Shown: positions 24,413 through 33,160, counted from the first letter of the stretch. The stretch is 64,000 bases of DNA from Fervidobacterium pennivorans (GCF_001644665.1 NZ_CP011393.1:310001-374000), one strand, 5' to 3'. Notes: generated by a model from the sequence alone, not told the origin. Translations and numbers: made by a program.

Positions 24413-25531
24413 TTACCAAAGCTTTTTTCCTACATACCTTTCAAACAACGGATCAATTATTTGGTATTTTCCCCTACCGAACTTTTCGATTATTCCACGC
24501 TCGGTAAGCTTCTTAAGCAAGTTATTTAACGTAGTAGCATTCGGGATTTTATATTTCTGAAGGTTAGCAATACTAAAATAACCATCTGTTTGCTCACTAA
24601 TTAATTTTAGCACATTTTTTAAATATTTGTACTCAAGAGTTTCAATTATTAACTCATACCCATACGATTCCCTTTCACAAAGGCTATCAAAAATAACATC
24701 TATTTCTTCCTCGCTTATCAGCTCCCCTGCCTTATCCCACAGCTCATAGCACAGAAGTTGGAGAAAATATGGGTGTCCTTTCGTAAGCCTATATATCCTC
24801 TTTGCATCCTCCAATATTATCTTTTTTCCAGTGCTATTAAAGTTTTCAACGATATACTCAATACTTTCATCTTCAGGAAGCGTCTTTCCAATATCTACTC
24901 GCAAACACGAATGATACAAAACCCCTGACTCTTCAAAGAATAACTCTTCAATCATGTGCCTCATCGAACCTGAGAAAACAAACACTACATCTTTTTGCGT
25001 CTGGTAGAAACTTCTCAAACTCTCCGGTAGCTTCTCACTAATAGATTTATAAGCCTGAAACTCATCGAGCACAACAACTAACTTCTTCTTTAAATCTTTT
25101 TGCACACCTTCCAATAGTTCATACATCTGCTCAATGAGTAACTCATCGCTTAAATCGTTATCTATCGAAAACGAAATCCCACCAACATCAAAAGAAAAAC
25201 TCACATGCTTTGCAATATGCTTAAGATACCTACCCACAAAGCTCATAGGGTTTTTACCTTTCAGCAACTCGTATGCCTGCTTCATCATCTTTTGCACAAA
25301 ACCTTTCAACGAAAAACAACCAAACAAATCAAGATAGATTACCGGATACCCACCTTCAGCTATGAACTTTTGCAAAAGCCATGTCTTACCAAACCTTCGT
25401 GGACCAACAACCACAACATTGTTCCCACTCTCAACTGCATTGCACAAATAACTATATTCTTCCTTTCTATCAATAAAATTCTCTGGAGTGTACGTCTTGC
25501 CAATCTTAAACGGATTAACAAAACTCCCCAT
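24413..25531 (-). CDS. AAA-type ATPase with C-terminal winged helix, copy 2
   Basis: Near-duplicate of the gene at 10712-11830 with the same start context (ATG 25531 after GGAGGTGGTTGT), the same Walker A GPRRFGKT and Walker B LVVVLDE. Differences seen: Lys to Glu and Ser to Cys in the FFEESGVLYHSCLRVD stretch, and the last residues (RYVGKKLW instead of RYVMVRME), where the two copies lose homology at 10733/24434. Near-identity continues through the intergenic region into the first half of the sigma-like gene. A recent duplication or gene conversion of about 1.45 kb is implied. Confidence 0.88.
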   Translation of the reverse strand: MGSFVNPFKIGKTYTPENFIDRKEEYSYLCNAVESGNNVVVVGPRRFGKTWLLQKFIAEGGYPVIYLDLFGCFSLKGFVQKMMKQAYELLKGKNPMSFVGRYLKHIAKHVSFSFDVGGISFSIDNDLSDELLIEQMYELLEGVQKDLKKKLVVVLDEFQAYKSISEKLPESLRSFYQTQKDVVFVFSGSMRHMIEELFFEESGVLYHSCLRVDIGKTLPEDESIEYIVENFNSTGKKIILEDAKRIYRLTKGHPYFLQLLCYELWDKAGELISEEEIDVIFDSLCERESYGYELIIETLEYKYLKNVLKLISEQTDGYFSIANLQKYKIPNATTLNNLLKKLTERGIIEKFGRGKYQIIDPLFERYVGKKLW

Positions 25532-25649
25532 ACAACCACCTCCAATTAGTTGTATCCATCCTTGTGACAAAAAATTTTCCAAAAATAGTGCAAAATTGGT
25601 AGATACATCTAATTGACGGGTGGTTTTATAATTTTGCAACATATCCCCC

Positions 25650-25699
25650 TTGACACAGGGGCTTAAATTTTGGTATTATATGTATACATTAGTATACAT
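25650..25699 (+). promoter_or_regulatory. Promoter with palindromic operator, copy 2
   Basis: TTGACA (25650-25655), 18-base spacer, TATTAT (25674-25679) and the 8-4-8 palindrome ATGTATAC-ATTA-GTATACAT at 25680-25699. Identical to the copy at 11951-12000. It drives the frameshifted sigma-like copy at 25753. Confidence 0.7.
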
Positions 25700-25752
25700 A
25701 TCCCCCACTGGTAACCATCCTCAAAAAAACTCTCTGCAAGGAGGTTTTTCCA

Positions 25753-26189
25753 ATGGAACAACAAAACGAACAAAAGCACGTTCAAAAACAATTTGCGGAT
25801 GGGGCAGCAGAAGAAAAACTCCCGGCAGAAAAATGCTCGGAAGACATCAACCAATGGCACAATAAAGTTCTTAGCTACAAACATCTTGTGCGTAGATGGA
25901 CTGCTTACTTTTGGGGTATCAACAAAGCATTCCTCTATTCGTACGAAGACCTCGAACAGACTATTTGGTATATTCTAATGGTAGGCCTCAAAGAATTCGA
26001 CGGAAGGGGAGATGAAGAGCAGTTTTTGAATTGGTACATAAGAAACAAATAGTATCTATAATGATGTACGGCAAAAAGCCACCCAAATGTACGCACTTAC
26101 CGTTTACACCCATTCGCTTCGACTATGTTTCACCGGATGAAATGGCTGAAGTTAATGAACTATTCTATTCAGATGGTGAGGATGATTGA
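25753..26189 (+). pseudogene. Sigma-region-2-like gene, copy 2, one-base frameshift
   Basis: The frame from ATG 25753 matches copy 1 for 99 codons and stops at 26050 because one base is missing after AACAA (AACAAATAG in place of AACAAGGTTG). Past that point the other frame continues VSIMMYGKKPPKCTHLPFTP and NELFYSDGEDD to a stop at 26189, so the rest is intact. The 99-residue product would keep nearly all of the region-2-like part and lose the conserved tail. Either a recent inactivation or a single-base sequencing error. Confidence 0.78.
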
Positions 26190-26201
26190 ACGACTGAAAA
26201 A

Positions 26202-26219
26202 GCCAGGCAGGCGCCTGGC
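26202..26219 (+). terminator. Intrinsic terminator after sigma-like copy 2
   Basis: GCCAGG / CCTGGC stem followed by GTTTTTCGTTTTT, 12 bases after the stop. The same stem ends copy 4 at 34350 and is decayed after copy 3 (~30050). Confidence 0.7.
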
Positions 26220-26274
26220 GTTTTTCGTTTTTCCAATCTTCGGTGTTTTTAAAATCCACAAGGTTAAATACTTA

Positions 26275-27240
26275 TCATTCTATTGTACAATCACTCAAAA
26301 GTTGTGGATACACCAACCACCTACCCTCTGGCTTTATCGCAATTAGTTGCTTACGTTCTATCATCTTTCTCACTGCATCCGTACTCTTTCCAATCTGATT
26401 TGCAAATTCGTCGACTTTAACCAATTTATCCCTATTAGCAGAACAAATTTCCCTATCAAAAGCCTCGATTAAACTGTACGCTATCATTCTTGCAAGTGGT
26501 TTTGTATCCTCCGTTGAGAACATTGCATCTATCTTCTCTGGCGTTTGATCGTTTACTGACTCTCGGAACAACTTTCTAATCCCTTTTTCCGCACTTTCCA
26601 ACGCCTTAATATATTCCATACGCTCACTGTCATCCATACCTTTAACTACTATATTCAAATATCCATAGTAGATCAAAATAGTATTCGTCAAAATTCTCCC
26701 TATCCTGCCGTTACCATCCTCGAAAGGATGGATGCTTTCAAACAACACATGAGTTCTTGCGGTAGCTTCGTGAACCGGGTGTTTTTGATAGGCATATTCT
26801 ACATATCTGATCCACAACTTAACCCAGTCTGCAATATCGTATTCTGGTGGTTTAATTTTCGCACCGGTTATCTTTATTGGTCCATATCTAAAATTCCCAA
26901 GTCGGCTTTCATTCTGGATTAAACCATCAAACAACATTCTGTGGCATGTTCTCACTAAAGCAACAGTCAACAACTTTTCCTGCGTCTTGGAATACTCAAA
27001 AGCTAGATTGTAGAAAAATCTTGCCGTTTTAAAATAATTCACCACTTCACTTGCCGACTTGTAGTTTGTATTCAAAGCTCTGTCTAATTCATCCTCATCC
27101 ACAAAAATGCCCTCAATCATCAGGGAATTCCTTGTTTCTTCCTTAAGCATATATAACCATTCTTTATTTGTTATTTCAACAAAGATAGGTTTAAAAACTC
27201 TTCTTCTGCACTCTACTAGCCTTGTTAACATGTTATTCAT
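26275..27240 (-). CDS. Fic family AMP-transferase with N-terminal inhibitory motif
   Basis: 321 residues from ATG 27240 (GGAGGTTACAAT before it). The complete Fic motif HPFEDGNGRIGR is at 171-182. An (S/T)xxxE(G/N) inhibitory motif, SLMIEG at 39-44, lies ahead of the Fic core, which marks a class II self-inhibited Fic protein. The C-terminus (VDEFANQIGKSTDAVRKMIE) looks like a winged helix. Such proteins transfer AMP from ATP to Ser/Thr/Tyr of targets; many Fic-wHTH proteins seem to regulate their own transcription. It is convergent with the sigma-like copy 2. The similar arrangement recurs at 30411, where the catalytic His is lost. Confidence 0.92.
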   Translation of the reverse strand: MNNMLTRLVECRRRVFKPIFVEITNKEWLYMLKEETRNSLMIEGIFVDEDELDRALNTNYKSASEVVNYFKTARFFYNLAFEYSKTQEKLLTVALVRTCHRMLFDGLIQNESRLGNFRYGPIKITGAKIKPPEYDIADWVKLWIRYVEYAYQKHPVHEATARTHVLFESIHPFEDGNGRIGRILTNTILIYYGYLNIVVKGMDDSERMEYIKALESAEKGIRKLFRESVNDQTPEKIDAMFSTEDTKPLARMIAYSLIEAFDREICSANRDKLVKVDEFANQIGKSTDAVRKMIERKQLIAIKPEGRWLVYPQLLSDCTIE

Positions 27241-27668
27241 ATTGTAACCTCCGTATTTTGTCCACTTTTTTCGAGAGGCTGTATACATCTGAACCAAAGT
27301 TTCTTTATCTAAATAATTTTCGAACAGCATCCCTTTGTCCTGTTTGAAGTTAAAAAGCGATATCTGGACAAGTAGTTACACCTGTGAAATTTGTTAATAA
27401 CTTTAGTGTAATACGAAAAGACAGAACATTGTTCAATCACAGCTATCTTTATTTTATCACAAAGTCGTACTCACGATTAGCAAGAGCCTTTGAAAATGTA
27501 CTTTATTTTCTGTCGCTTACAATTTATGTGTTTTTTTGCAAAGTTCTTGGCCTCATCTGTCGCTTTAATCTCACCACACACAACTACTGCTTTGACTATT
27601 TCTTCTCACTTTTCCAGTTCACATCTAACTTAGTGATGTCTCAAGACTGTTTTTAAGTATAAAACAAA
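27241..27668. other. Non-coding gap upstream of fic
   Basis: No frame here resembles a protein. An upstream extension of the fic frame (to 27330) lacks a ribosome site and is probably 5' untranslated. The rest is A/T-rich and shows no repeat or strong hairpin. Confidence 0.4.
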
Positions 27669-27739
27669 GGGACCACCCACGCCCCAATTCAAAAGGATTT
27701 TCAAATAATCCAAACAAACGAGAGGTCAAGGGTGGTCCC
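27669..27739. repeat. Small structured repeat, copy A (10-bp perfect inverted ends)
   Basis: GGGACCACCC at 27669-27678 pairs perfectly with GGGTGGTCCC at 27730-27739. The interior (AATTCAAAAGGATTTT, AAACGAG, AGGTC) is shared with 31672-31730, where the outer arms are shorter (CCCACG/CGTGGG). A 71-base element with complementary ends could be a miniature mobile element or a structured RNA. Confidence 0.6.
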
Positions 27740-27819
27740 AAAAATTTTATACCACAAAACTTCCGCTTTCAACAGCTTTGATTCAAAAATTCTAAAGCCA
27801 AAATTTGTTAAAATAATGA

Positions 27820-28462
27820 GTGTACGAGCAAGAAAAAAGAAGGTTTGGACGCTTGAAAGGCAAAAACGAAAAAACTCTCAGCAGCTCTCAATTAAACAAC
27901 AAGTTCTACATCTTCAGAGTCACCCTCGCAAAATCTTGGATACGTGCGCCATTTTTGGAAAAAGTTGATGAGCCATCGTACCCAGTCATCGCAGCTCTGG
28001 GCAAAACCACACCCTATCGACTGGGATTAACGATCATCGACGCTTTCGAATTTGATTTCGACCATCTCTTCGACTTTTTTGACAACACAAAAAACTGGAT
28101 CAACTCAAAAGTACGATACGAACTCAAAATAGACTTGGAAGGTGATGAAGGCATAGTGGACCTTAAAAAAATTATTCTCAGACCTGCCCCCCGAGAAGTA
28201 CAAATTAGTGGAGCGTATAATCAAGAACCTACCGACAAAGAAAGGTGTAAAAAAGTCAAAGTCTGCCAAGTTTTCACAAACCCCGCCAAAAAATGCTATT
28301 CCTATTTGACTACGGCGATGAGTGGCAGTTCATTGCCGAACTAAAGAAAATCACCGAACCAGAACCGAACAAGAAATCCCCTTCAATCCTTGAAAGCTTT
28401 GGGAGCCACCAAAGCAGTATCCTGATTACGAAGAAGAGCTGGAAGAAGAACCTGAAGAGTGA
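27820..28462 (+). pseudogene. pRiA4b ORF-3-like protein gene with two frameshifts
   Basis: The first frame gives FYIFRVTLAKSWIRAPFLEK and FDHLFDFFDNTKNW, matching the start of the plasmid pRiA4b ORF-3-like family. After a one-base shift in the A6 run at 28288-28293 the second frame gives FLFDYGDEWQFIAELKKI, the family hallmark YDFGDxWxHxIxLE. A second missing base near 28400 moves to a third frame ending PPKQYPDYEEELEEEPEE and a stop at 28462. The restored protein would be about 215 residues. Function of the family is unknown; members ride on plasmids and IS-rich regions. Confidence 0.78.
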
Positions 28463-28511
28463 GCACGCTCAAACACTATCTATCCTTAATCTTGTAAGCA
28501 TAAGCTCCAAA

Positions 28512-28629
28512 TCGTTCTACCGATTCGTTTCCATAGAGAACGAATTTCAAACAAAATCGTTCTGTTAGAGAACGGTTTTTAAATTTTTTGCATTTTTCGT
28601 TTTGAAAAAGAACGAAAATGATGTATAAT
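28512..28629 (+). promoter_or_regulatory. Promoter with cluster of TTCGTTnT/AGAACGAA operators
   Basis: Three inverted repeats of one motif: TTCGTT...AACGAA at 28524-28544, CGTTCT-GTTAG-AGAACG at 28558-28574 and TTCGTT...AACGAA at 28596-28616; an extra half site TCGTTCT is at 28512. The third overlaps the -35 TTGAAA (28602-28607) of a promoter with a 16-base spacer and -10 TATAAT (28624-28629). A start about 30 bases before the ATPase ATG (28667) is implied. The layout indicates tight control by a dimeric repressor. Confidence 0.65.
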
Positions 28630-28666
28630 AGTTCTGAAACTTGCACAACACTTGGAGGTGTAGGTC

Positions 28667-29836
28667 ATGAACATCGAGAATGTGCTGGAACTACTTGAAT
28701 TGAGAATGAAAAGGTCTATATCTTTTCTTCCAGCAAAGCGAAGATTGTACTTTGAGGAATTGAAAAAGCGCTTCGTAAGCAGAGGAATATTATTATGTGG
28801 ACCTCGTGGTAGTGGAAAAACGACATTCCTGCTCTCAATCGCGCAGGAAGAAAACATGTTCTACATATCCGCAGACGACCCGCTTGTTGGTGTTGTCCCG
28901 TTCTACGAGCTGAGCCAACATATCCTTTCATCCTATGACGGAATAATCATCGATGAAATACATTTTCTAAAAGATTGGGGAATCCAACTCAAAAGTCTTT
29001 ACGATTCATTTCCGAACAAAAAAATATGGATTAGTGATAGTAGTTCGATAATGCTGCACAAAAGCATCGCGGAACTCTCGCGAAGATTCGTTATCATCTC
29101 ACTTCCCCTCATGTCTTTACGAGAGTTCATACACTTTGAGACAGGAAAAATACTGCCTGTTATTACCGACCCGTTTAGTAGCGAGCTATCGGATATATCG
29201 ATGAAAATACTCCGAGAGGTCGATGTGATGAAATACTTCAAATTCTACAAAGACCACGGCACAAGACCATTCTACACTGAACCAAACTTCAAAGACCGCA
29301 TCATGAACATCATCCAAAAATCCATCTACTACGATATCCCTCACATCGTTGGTACACTAAGTGAGAACCATTTCGGAGTCATGAACGCCATCGTTAGCTA
29401 TTTGGCATACTCGAAAATACCGACAATAAACGTAGAAAGCATGTGCAAAGAATGGAGACTGAGCAAAGAAAAGCTCTATCAACTTCTAAATGCCATGGGC
29501 CAAGTCGGGCTCGTAACCATCGTTCAAAAATCTCTCATCGAAAGCCCATACTCAAAAGGTGCGAAAATATTCTTCTCAGACCCAGTTATCTACAGCGCAT
29601 TGGATGGAGAAATCGGCAACTTCCGTGAAGCATTTGTCGTCTTTGCACTGAAAGACAGAGGAACTCTGTTGGCCCAAAAAGACGAAACAAAAGGTGATTA
29701 CATCTTCAACAACATAACCTTAGAAATAGGAGGGGCTAACAAGAAAAGAAAACAAGCACAATACGTAATTAGAGACGATATAGACCTCCCAGTGAGGAAC
29801 GCCATTCCCATGTGGACTCTCGGAATGGGGTGGTGA
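28667..29836 (+). CDS. AAA_14/DUF4143-type ATPase
   Basis: 389 residues. Walker A GPRGSGKT (45-52), Walker B GIIIDE (92-97) followed by IHFLKDWGIQLKSLYD, a sensor-like IWISDSSSIML, then LMSLREFIHFETGK, a segment typical of AAA_14 domains. The C-terminal part (from ~250) is DUF4143-like, with SKEKLYQLLNAMGQVGLVTI, KIFFSDPVIYSALDG and VIRDDIDLPVRNAIPMW. These ATPases are abundant in archaea and thermophilic bacteria and their roles are unknown. A decayed relative is at 14650. It is under an operator-rich promoter (28512) and is followed after 25 bases by the 3' end of a sigma-like copy. Confidence 0.9.
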   Translation: MNIENVLELLELRMKRSISFLPAKRRLYFEELKKRFVSRGILLCGPRGSGKTTFLLSIAQEENMFYISADDPLVGVVPFYELSQHILSSYDGIIIDEIHFLKDWGIQLKSLYDSFPNKKIWISDSSSIMLHKSIAELSRRFVIISLPLMSLREFIHFETGKILPVITDPFSSELSDISMKILREVDVMKYFKFYKDHGTRPFYTEPNFKDRIMNIIQKSIYYDIPHIVGTLSENHFGVMNAIVSYLAYSKIPTINVESMCKEWRLSKEKLYQLLNAMGQVGLVTIVQKSLIESPYSKGAKIFFSDPVIYSALDGEIGNFREAFVVFALKDRGTLLAQKDETKGDYIFNNITLEIGGANKKRKQAQYVIRDDIDLPVRNAIPMWTLGMGW

Positions 29837-29861
29837 AAATGTATAATTTAACGTAAGAAGA

Positions 29862-30041
29862 GGAAAAGAACAGTTTTTGAATTGGTACATCAGAAACAAA
29901 GCTGTATCTATAATGATGTACGGCAAAAAGCCTCCAAAATGCACACACCTGCCGTTCATATTCATTCGCTTCGACTACGTTTCTCCAGACGAGCTTGCAG
30001 AACCAAATGAACTATTCTACTCCGATGGCGAGGATGATTGA
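29862..30041 (+). pseudogene. Sigma-region-2-like gene, copy 3 (3' half only)
   Basis: Reads EQFLNWYIRNKAVSIMMYGK, KPPKCTHLPF and VSPDELAEPNELFYSDGEDD to a stop at 30041, matching residues ~90-145 of copy 1. No start codon or region-2 front remains; it abuts the ATPase stop. Substitutions relative to the other copies are still mostly silent, so decay or truncation is recent. Confidence 0.8.
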
Positions 30042-30410
30042 ACGATTGAAAATGCCAGGTAGGAGCTTGTCTTTTTTCGTTTTTCACTTTCCCCAATTTC
30101 CAGTGCTTTTAAAATCTACTGATCCCACGTACTCAAAACCTTCAACTTGTTTTGAGATTGACGCATCATGGTATAATAGTGATGCATCACAAAGGTATAT
30201 TGACGCATCAGCAACGCATCGTGACGCATCATTTTGGTAAGCTGATGCAACAGCCAAATCTTGACCTACCTATAGGTCAAAAAAATTAAAAATTGACCTT
30301 TCGATAGGTCATATTTTGCATCAAAGTATTCTTGCCGGCCCACTTTTAATCACTTCTTCTTTCGTACAGCTTTGAATGGTATAATCCTGAACCTGCAAAT
30401 GAATTAAAAA
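30042..30410. promoter_or_regulatory. Gene-free control-like region with two operator families
   Basis: An extended -10 TGGTATAAT (30169-30177, plus) is surrounded by copies of TGACGCATCA or near variants at 30159, 30180, 30201, 30212 and 30222, with a partial one at 30243. Then come two palindromes of a second type: TTGACCTA-CCTA-TAGGTCAA at 30261-30280 and a weaker TTGACCT...AGGTCA at 30293-30312. No frame follows on the plus strand before the convergent fic-like stop at 30411. It may control a lost gene, a small RNA, or be a multi-repressor landing site. Confidence 0.55.
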
Positions 30411-31577
30411 CTATTTCTTGTTCTTCTTTTTTGCCCCATCATTTTGCTTGGATTCTTTCTCAACGGTTTTCATCCTACCATAGCCAAGAAATTCCTCGAG
30501 TGATTTTGGTGCAATTTCAGGATACACATACCATTCTCCGTCTACCTTTTTGCGAATCAGCTTTCTACTTCGCACCAACCGCTGAACTTCAGAAAGCTTC
30601 TTCCCACTCTGCTTAACAAACTCGCTCAATGGAACAAGCTTGTCCTTCAGATAGTTATTTAACAAAATATCATACGAATCAGCCAAACCGTACATAATGC
30701 TTTTTATTAAGTCGCTACTTCTTCGCATTTGGTATAGAATTGCCAACTGCATTGGAAGTGTTTGGTCTGATACAAACTGTTCGTGGAATACCCTTGCCCC
30801 TCTCTCAAGTCCTCTGAAGTACATCTTCTTTTCCTCTTCTTCTGATGAAATAATTGCATTCCCGTACTTAGCCATCAAAAGAAGCATGTTCACGATAATC
30901 CGACCAACTCGACCATTTCCGTACTCGAAAGGTAGGATGCTCATGAACAGCGAATGGGAAAACTCTACGTTGTCCAATGTATAATTCCATCTTTGCGTAA
31001 ACAAAAGCCTCGTAAATTCAGACCAAATTTTCATAAACTCTTCGATATTATCCTTTGGGGTGAGTTCTTTCAGCAAAGATGGCACACCGGCATCTTCGAT
31101 ACTTGATGTCTTTCTATACTCTCCGCTCTTCTCCTTCCCAGGGATACCATAGAACAGACTTCTGTGAATCAACCTTGGCAGTTTTGGAAGTAAAAACAAC
31201 ACATTTTCGCGCATCTCCAGTGCCATACCATACATTGCCAGAGCAACTTCGTAGTACCTTATCACTTCCGCCCAGCTTGGTTTTACCTTATCCAACGAAT
31301 AACTCAAAACATCCGACAACTTCTTCTCACTAATCTTGCCTTTCAACACTTTCTCAATTATCTCTTCTGAATACTCTAACCTCTTAGCAGCGATTTCTTT
31401 AACTGCATCCATTTCTTCAAATGGCACTACAACACCATCAAGCGCACACGAATGCCAAGCCTCTTCCCAAAGCAATTGACCTTCGATATGCTCTAAGGTT
31501 AAATCATCAACAAAATCCATCAAAACGTCATCACGCCAGTCAACAATCAAATACAATTTGGAAAAATCTTGCGCCAT
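30411..31577 (-). CDS. Fic-like protein with catalytic His replaced by Leu
   Basis: 388 residues from ATG 31577 (GAGGTGAAGAGGT before it). The Fic loop reads LPFEYGNGRVGR at 215-226, so the catalytic His of HPFxxGNGR is Leu while the anion-binding GNGRxGR is kept. The inhibitory-type motif is SCALDG at 43-48, with Asp replacing the usual Glu. A C-terminal winged-helix-like part (PLSEFVKQSGKKLSEVQRLV) and a Lys-rich tail follow. It is a distant paralogue of the Fic at 26275 with the same order of parts. It cannot AMPylate by the known mechanism; it may bind nucleotide as a regulator, or use another chemistry. Confidence 0.86.
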   Translation of the reverse strand: MAQDFSKLYLIVDWRDDVLMDFVDDLTLEHIEGQLLWEEAWHSCALDGVVVPFEEMDAVKEIAAKRLEYSEEIIEKVLKGKISEKKLSDVLSYSLDKVKPSWAEVIRYYEVALAMYGMALEMRENVLFLLPKLPRLIHRSLFYGIPGKEKSGEYRKTSSIEDAGVPSLLKELTPKDNIEEFMKIWSEFTRLLFTQRWNYTLDNVEFSHSLFMSILPFEYGNGRVGRIIVNMLLLMAKYGNAIISSEEEEKKMYFRGLERGARVFHEQFVSDQTLPMQLAILYQMRRSSDLIKSIMYGLADSYDILLNNYLKDKLVPLSEFVKQSGKKLSEVQRLVRSRKLIRKKVDGEWYVYPEIAPKSLEEFLGYGRMKTVEKESKQNDGAKKKNKK

Positions 31578-31671
31578 ACCTCTTCACCTCATCGAATCGG
31601 TGTTTTCTATTCCAACACACACTCCCATTCCAATTCTACCGCAAAGCTGCATTCAGTCAAAACAAAAATTA

Positions 31672-31730
31672 CCCACGCTCCGAATTTTAGAAGGATTTTG
31701 AAACAACATAAACGAGGAAGAGGTCGTGGG
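31672..31730. repeat. Small structured repeat, copy B
   Basis: CCCACG (31672-31677) pairs with CGTGGG (31725-31730), and the interior resembles copy A at 27669-27739 (AATT, AAGGATTTT, AAACGAG, AGGTC in the same order). It lies 95 bases upstream of the fic-like start. Confidence 0.55.
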
Positions 31731-31753
31731 AGAATTAAAAAATTGCCTCTGCT

Positions 31754-31781
31754 CATAAGAAAATGCAAAAAATTTCTTATG
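31754..31781. terminator. Possible hairpin downstream of the nuclease gene
   Basis: CATAAGAAA (31754-31762) pairs with TTTCTTATG (31773-31781), about 60 bases past the nuclease stop. A T-run follows on the minus strand at some distance. Weak as an intrinsic terminator. Confidence 0.3.
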
Positions 31782-31840
31782 GGCTATTGTTCTATATGTT
31801 GATCGATCACCAGTGAAATCTCAAGAAACTTATCCTCACA

Positions 31841-33160
31841 TTAGCTGGCGAGAATTGTCTCAGCTAACCTATAACTTTTTCTCAAGTAGTCTAACGTATG
31901 CGGATCAGAGATTGCAATACTTTCAACATTTCCTGGTTCACCGTACAAATAGGTTCTATAAAGGACCCCGAGCCCTCGTAGTACACATGGAAAGAGAATA
32001 ACTTGTTTCAACTCTATCTTTTGTTCGTAACCATCCCTGTCAGACAAATCTACTAACCACTTTTTACCTCCTCGTATTGGAAATAGCTTATTATAGACTT
32101 CCATGGCATTTTTCACCTCTTCTACAGGTAATCCTGTTTTATCCGATAATATCTTGTATTCGTCATTCTCACGCTCTTTTAAAATGAATCCCCCAAATGC
32201 CCATAAAAACCACTGCCAAAATGTTGGATAAAGGTAGAAATATTTCTCGCTCCTAATTCGAGACATACCTTTTGAGAGAGAACCAGGAAGTTTGGCGAAA
32301 TCTTTCAGACTGCTATTTATTAAAAGTTCCGTAGCTGTCCTCAATATCGACAGCCTTGCTTTGTGTTCAACGTAAGTGGAAATCTGCAGAATGTTAAACT
32401 CGCAGTTGTAAAAGGTTTGATCAAACAATTCGTGCGGAATGCTCCTTTTTTCAGAGGTATCACGTTGCAGTCCCGCCATACACCTCTCAGAAAGTCTGTA
32501 GCCTTTTGAGGAATGATCCTTGTACAATTCGTTAAGTTTTTCCACATTATCTTCTAAAAAAAATACCTTGTTGTTCACTGTATTATAGTAATCATGTATA
32601 TCCTTTGCGCAGTTGGGAGAACTATCTTGATTGGTAAATTTACAGTTGCTTGTTCCCTTCTTCAAGGAATTTAAACACTCTATTACTTTACGCTCCAGCT
32701 TGTATGATTTTGTCCAAATTTCGATGTCATACTTACAAATTTTGTCGTTTCTCTGTAGCTTCAAAGAACTCATCGCCCTTTCCCAATCATCCAAATCATT
32801 TGATACATTCCTTAGCTCTACCCCAATCTTAGCAAGTCTTGATCTTACTTTCTCAATTCCCATTGTCTTTCCAAAATGCCTACTGTAGACCATAAGCCCT
32901 TTTTCTTTGCCTAAAAACTCCATCCAGCCCTTCAGCTTGAAAGCATCTGTTAAACCCCAATCCCCAGATTTAACCTCAACGATTGTTGTCTCACTGCTTT
33001 CTTCATTTAAAAAATTAGTTGCTACAATGTCCAACTCAAGAATATCTCCCCCACTTATGTTGCGTTCTACAAAAGCACCTGAAACTTGTAATAAGGCAGC
33101 AACATAATCTTCGAAATCCTTTCCGCTTAATACCGGAACCTCACGTTTTTTCTCTAACAT
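31841..33160 (-). CDS. PD-(D/E)XK nuclease-fold protein with unknown C-terminal domain
   Basis: 439 residues from ATG 33160 (GGGGTGAG before it). The N-terminal 100 residues carry a restriction-endonuclease-like core: Glu17 in DFEDYVAALL, Asp44 in ELDIVATNF and the Glu-Val-Lys of TIVEVKSGDWG (62-64), followed by a helix-rich LKGWMEFLGKEKGLMVYSRH. This matches the Mrr/NucS-like PD-(D/E)XK pattern with all catalytic residues. The remaining ~320 residues match nothing I know; they end in a segment around KWLVDLSDRDGYEQ. No methyltransferase or specificity subunit is nearby. Place in an accessory island between Fic-like and IS debris suggests a defence role, which is inference. Confidence 0.75.
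   Translation of the reverse strand: MLEKKREVPVLSGKDFEDYVAALLQVSGAFVERNISGGDILELDIVATNFLNEESSETTIVEVKSGDWGLTDAFKLKGWMEFLGKEKGLMVYSRHFGKTMGIEKVRSRLAKIGVELRNVSNDLDDWERAMSSLKLQRNDKICKYDIEIWTKSYKLERKVIECLNSLKKGTSNCKFTNQDSSPNCAKDIHDYYNTVNNKVFFLEDNVEKLNELYKDHSSKGYRLSERCMAGLQRDTSEKRSIPHELFDQTFYNCEFNILQISTYVEHKARLSILRTATELLINSSLKDFAKLPGSLSKGMSRIRSEKYFYLYPTFWQWFLWAFGGFILKERENDEYKILSDKTGLPVEEVKNAMEVYNKLFPIRGGKKWLVDLSDRDGYEQKIELKQVILFPCVLRGLGVLYRTYLYGEPGNVESIAISDPHTLDYLRKSYRLAETILAS

Noticed and set aside
30150-30250. CRISPR-like array from the repeated TGACGCATCA motif
   Set aside because: Repeats are only 10 bases and spacing is irregular and short; they look like operator sites. No cas genes are present.
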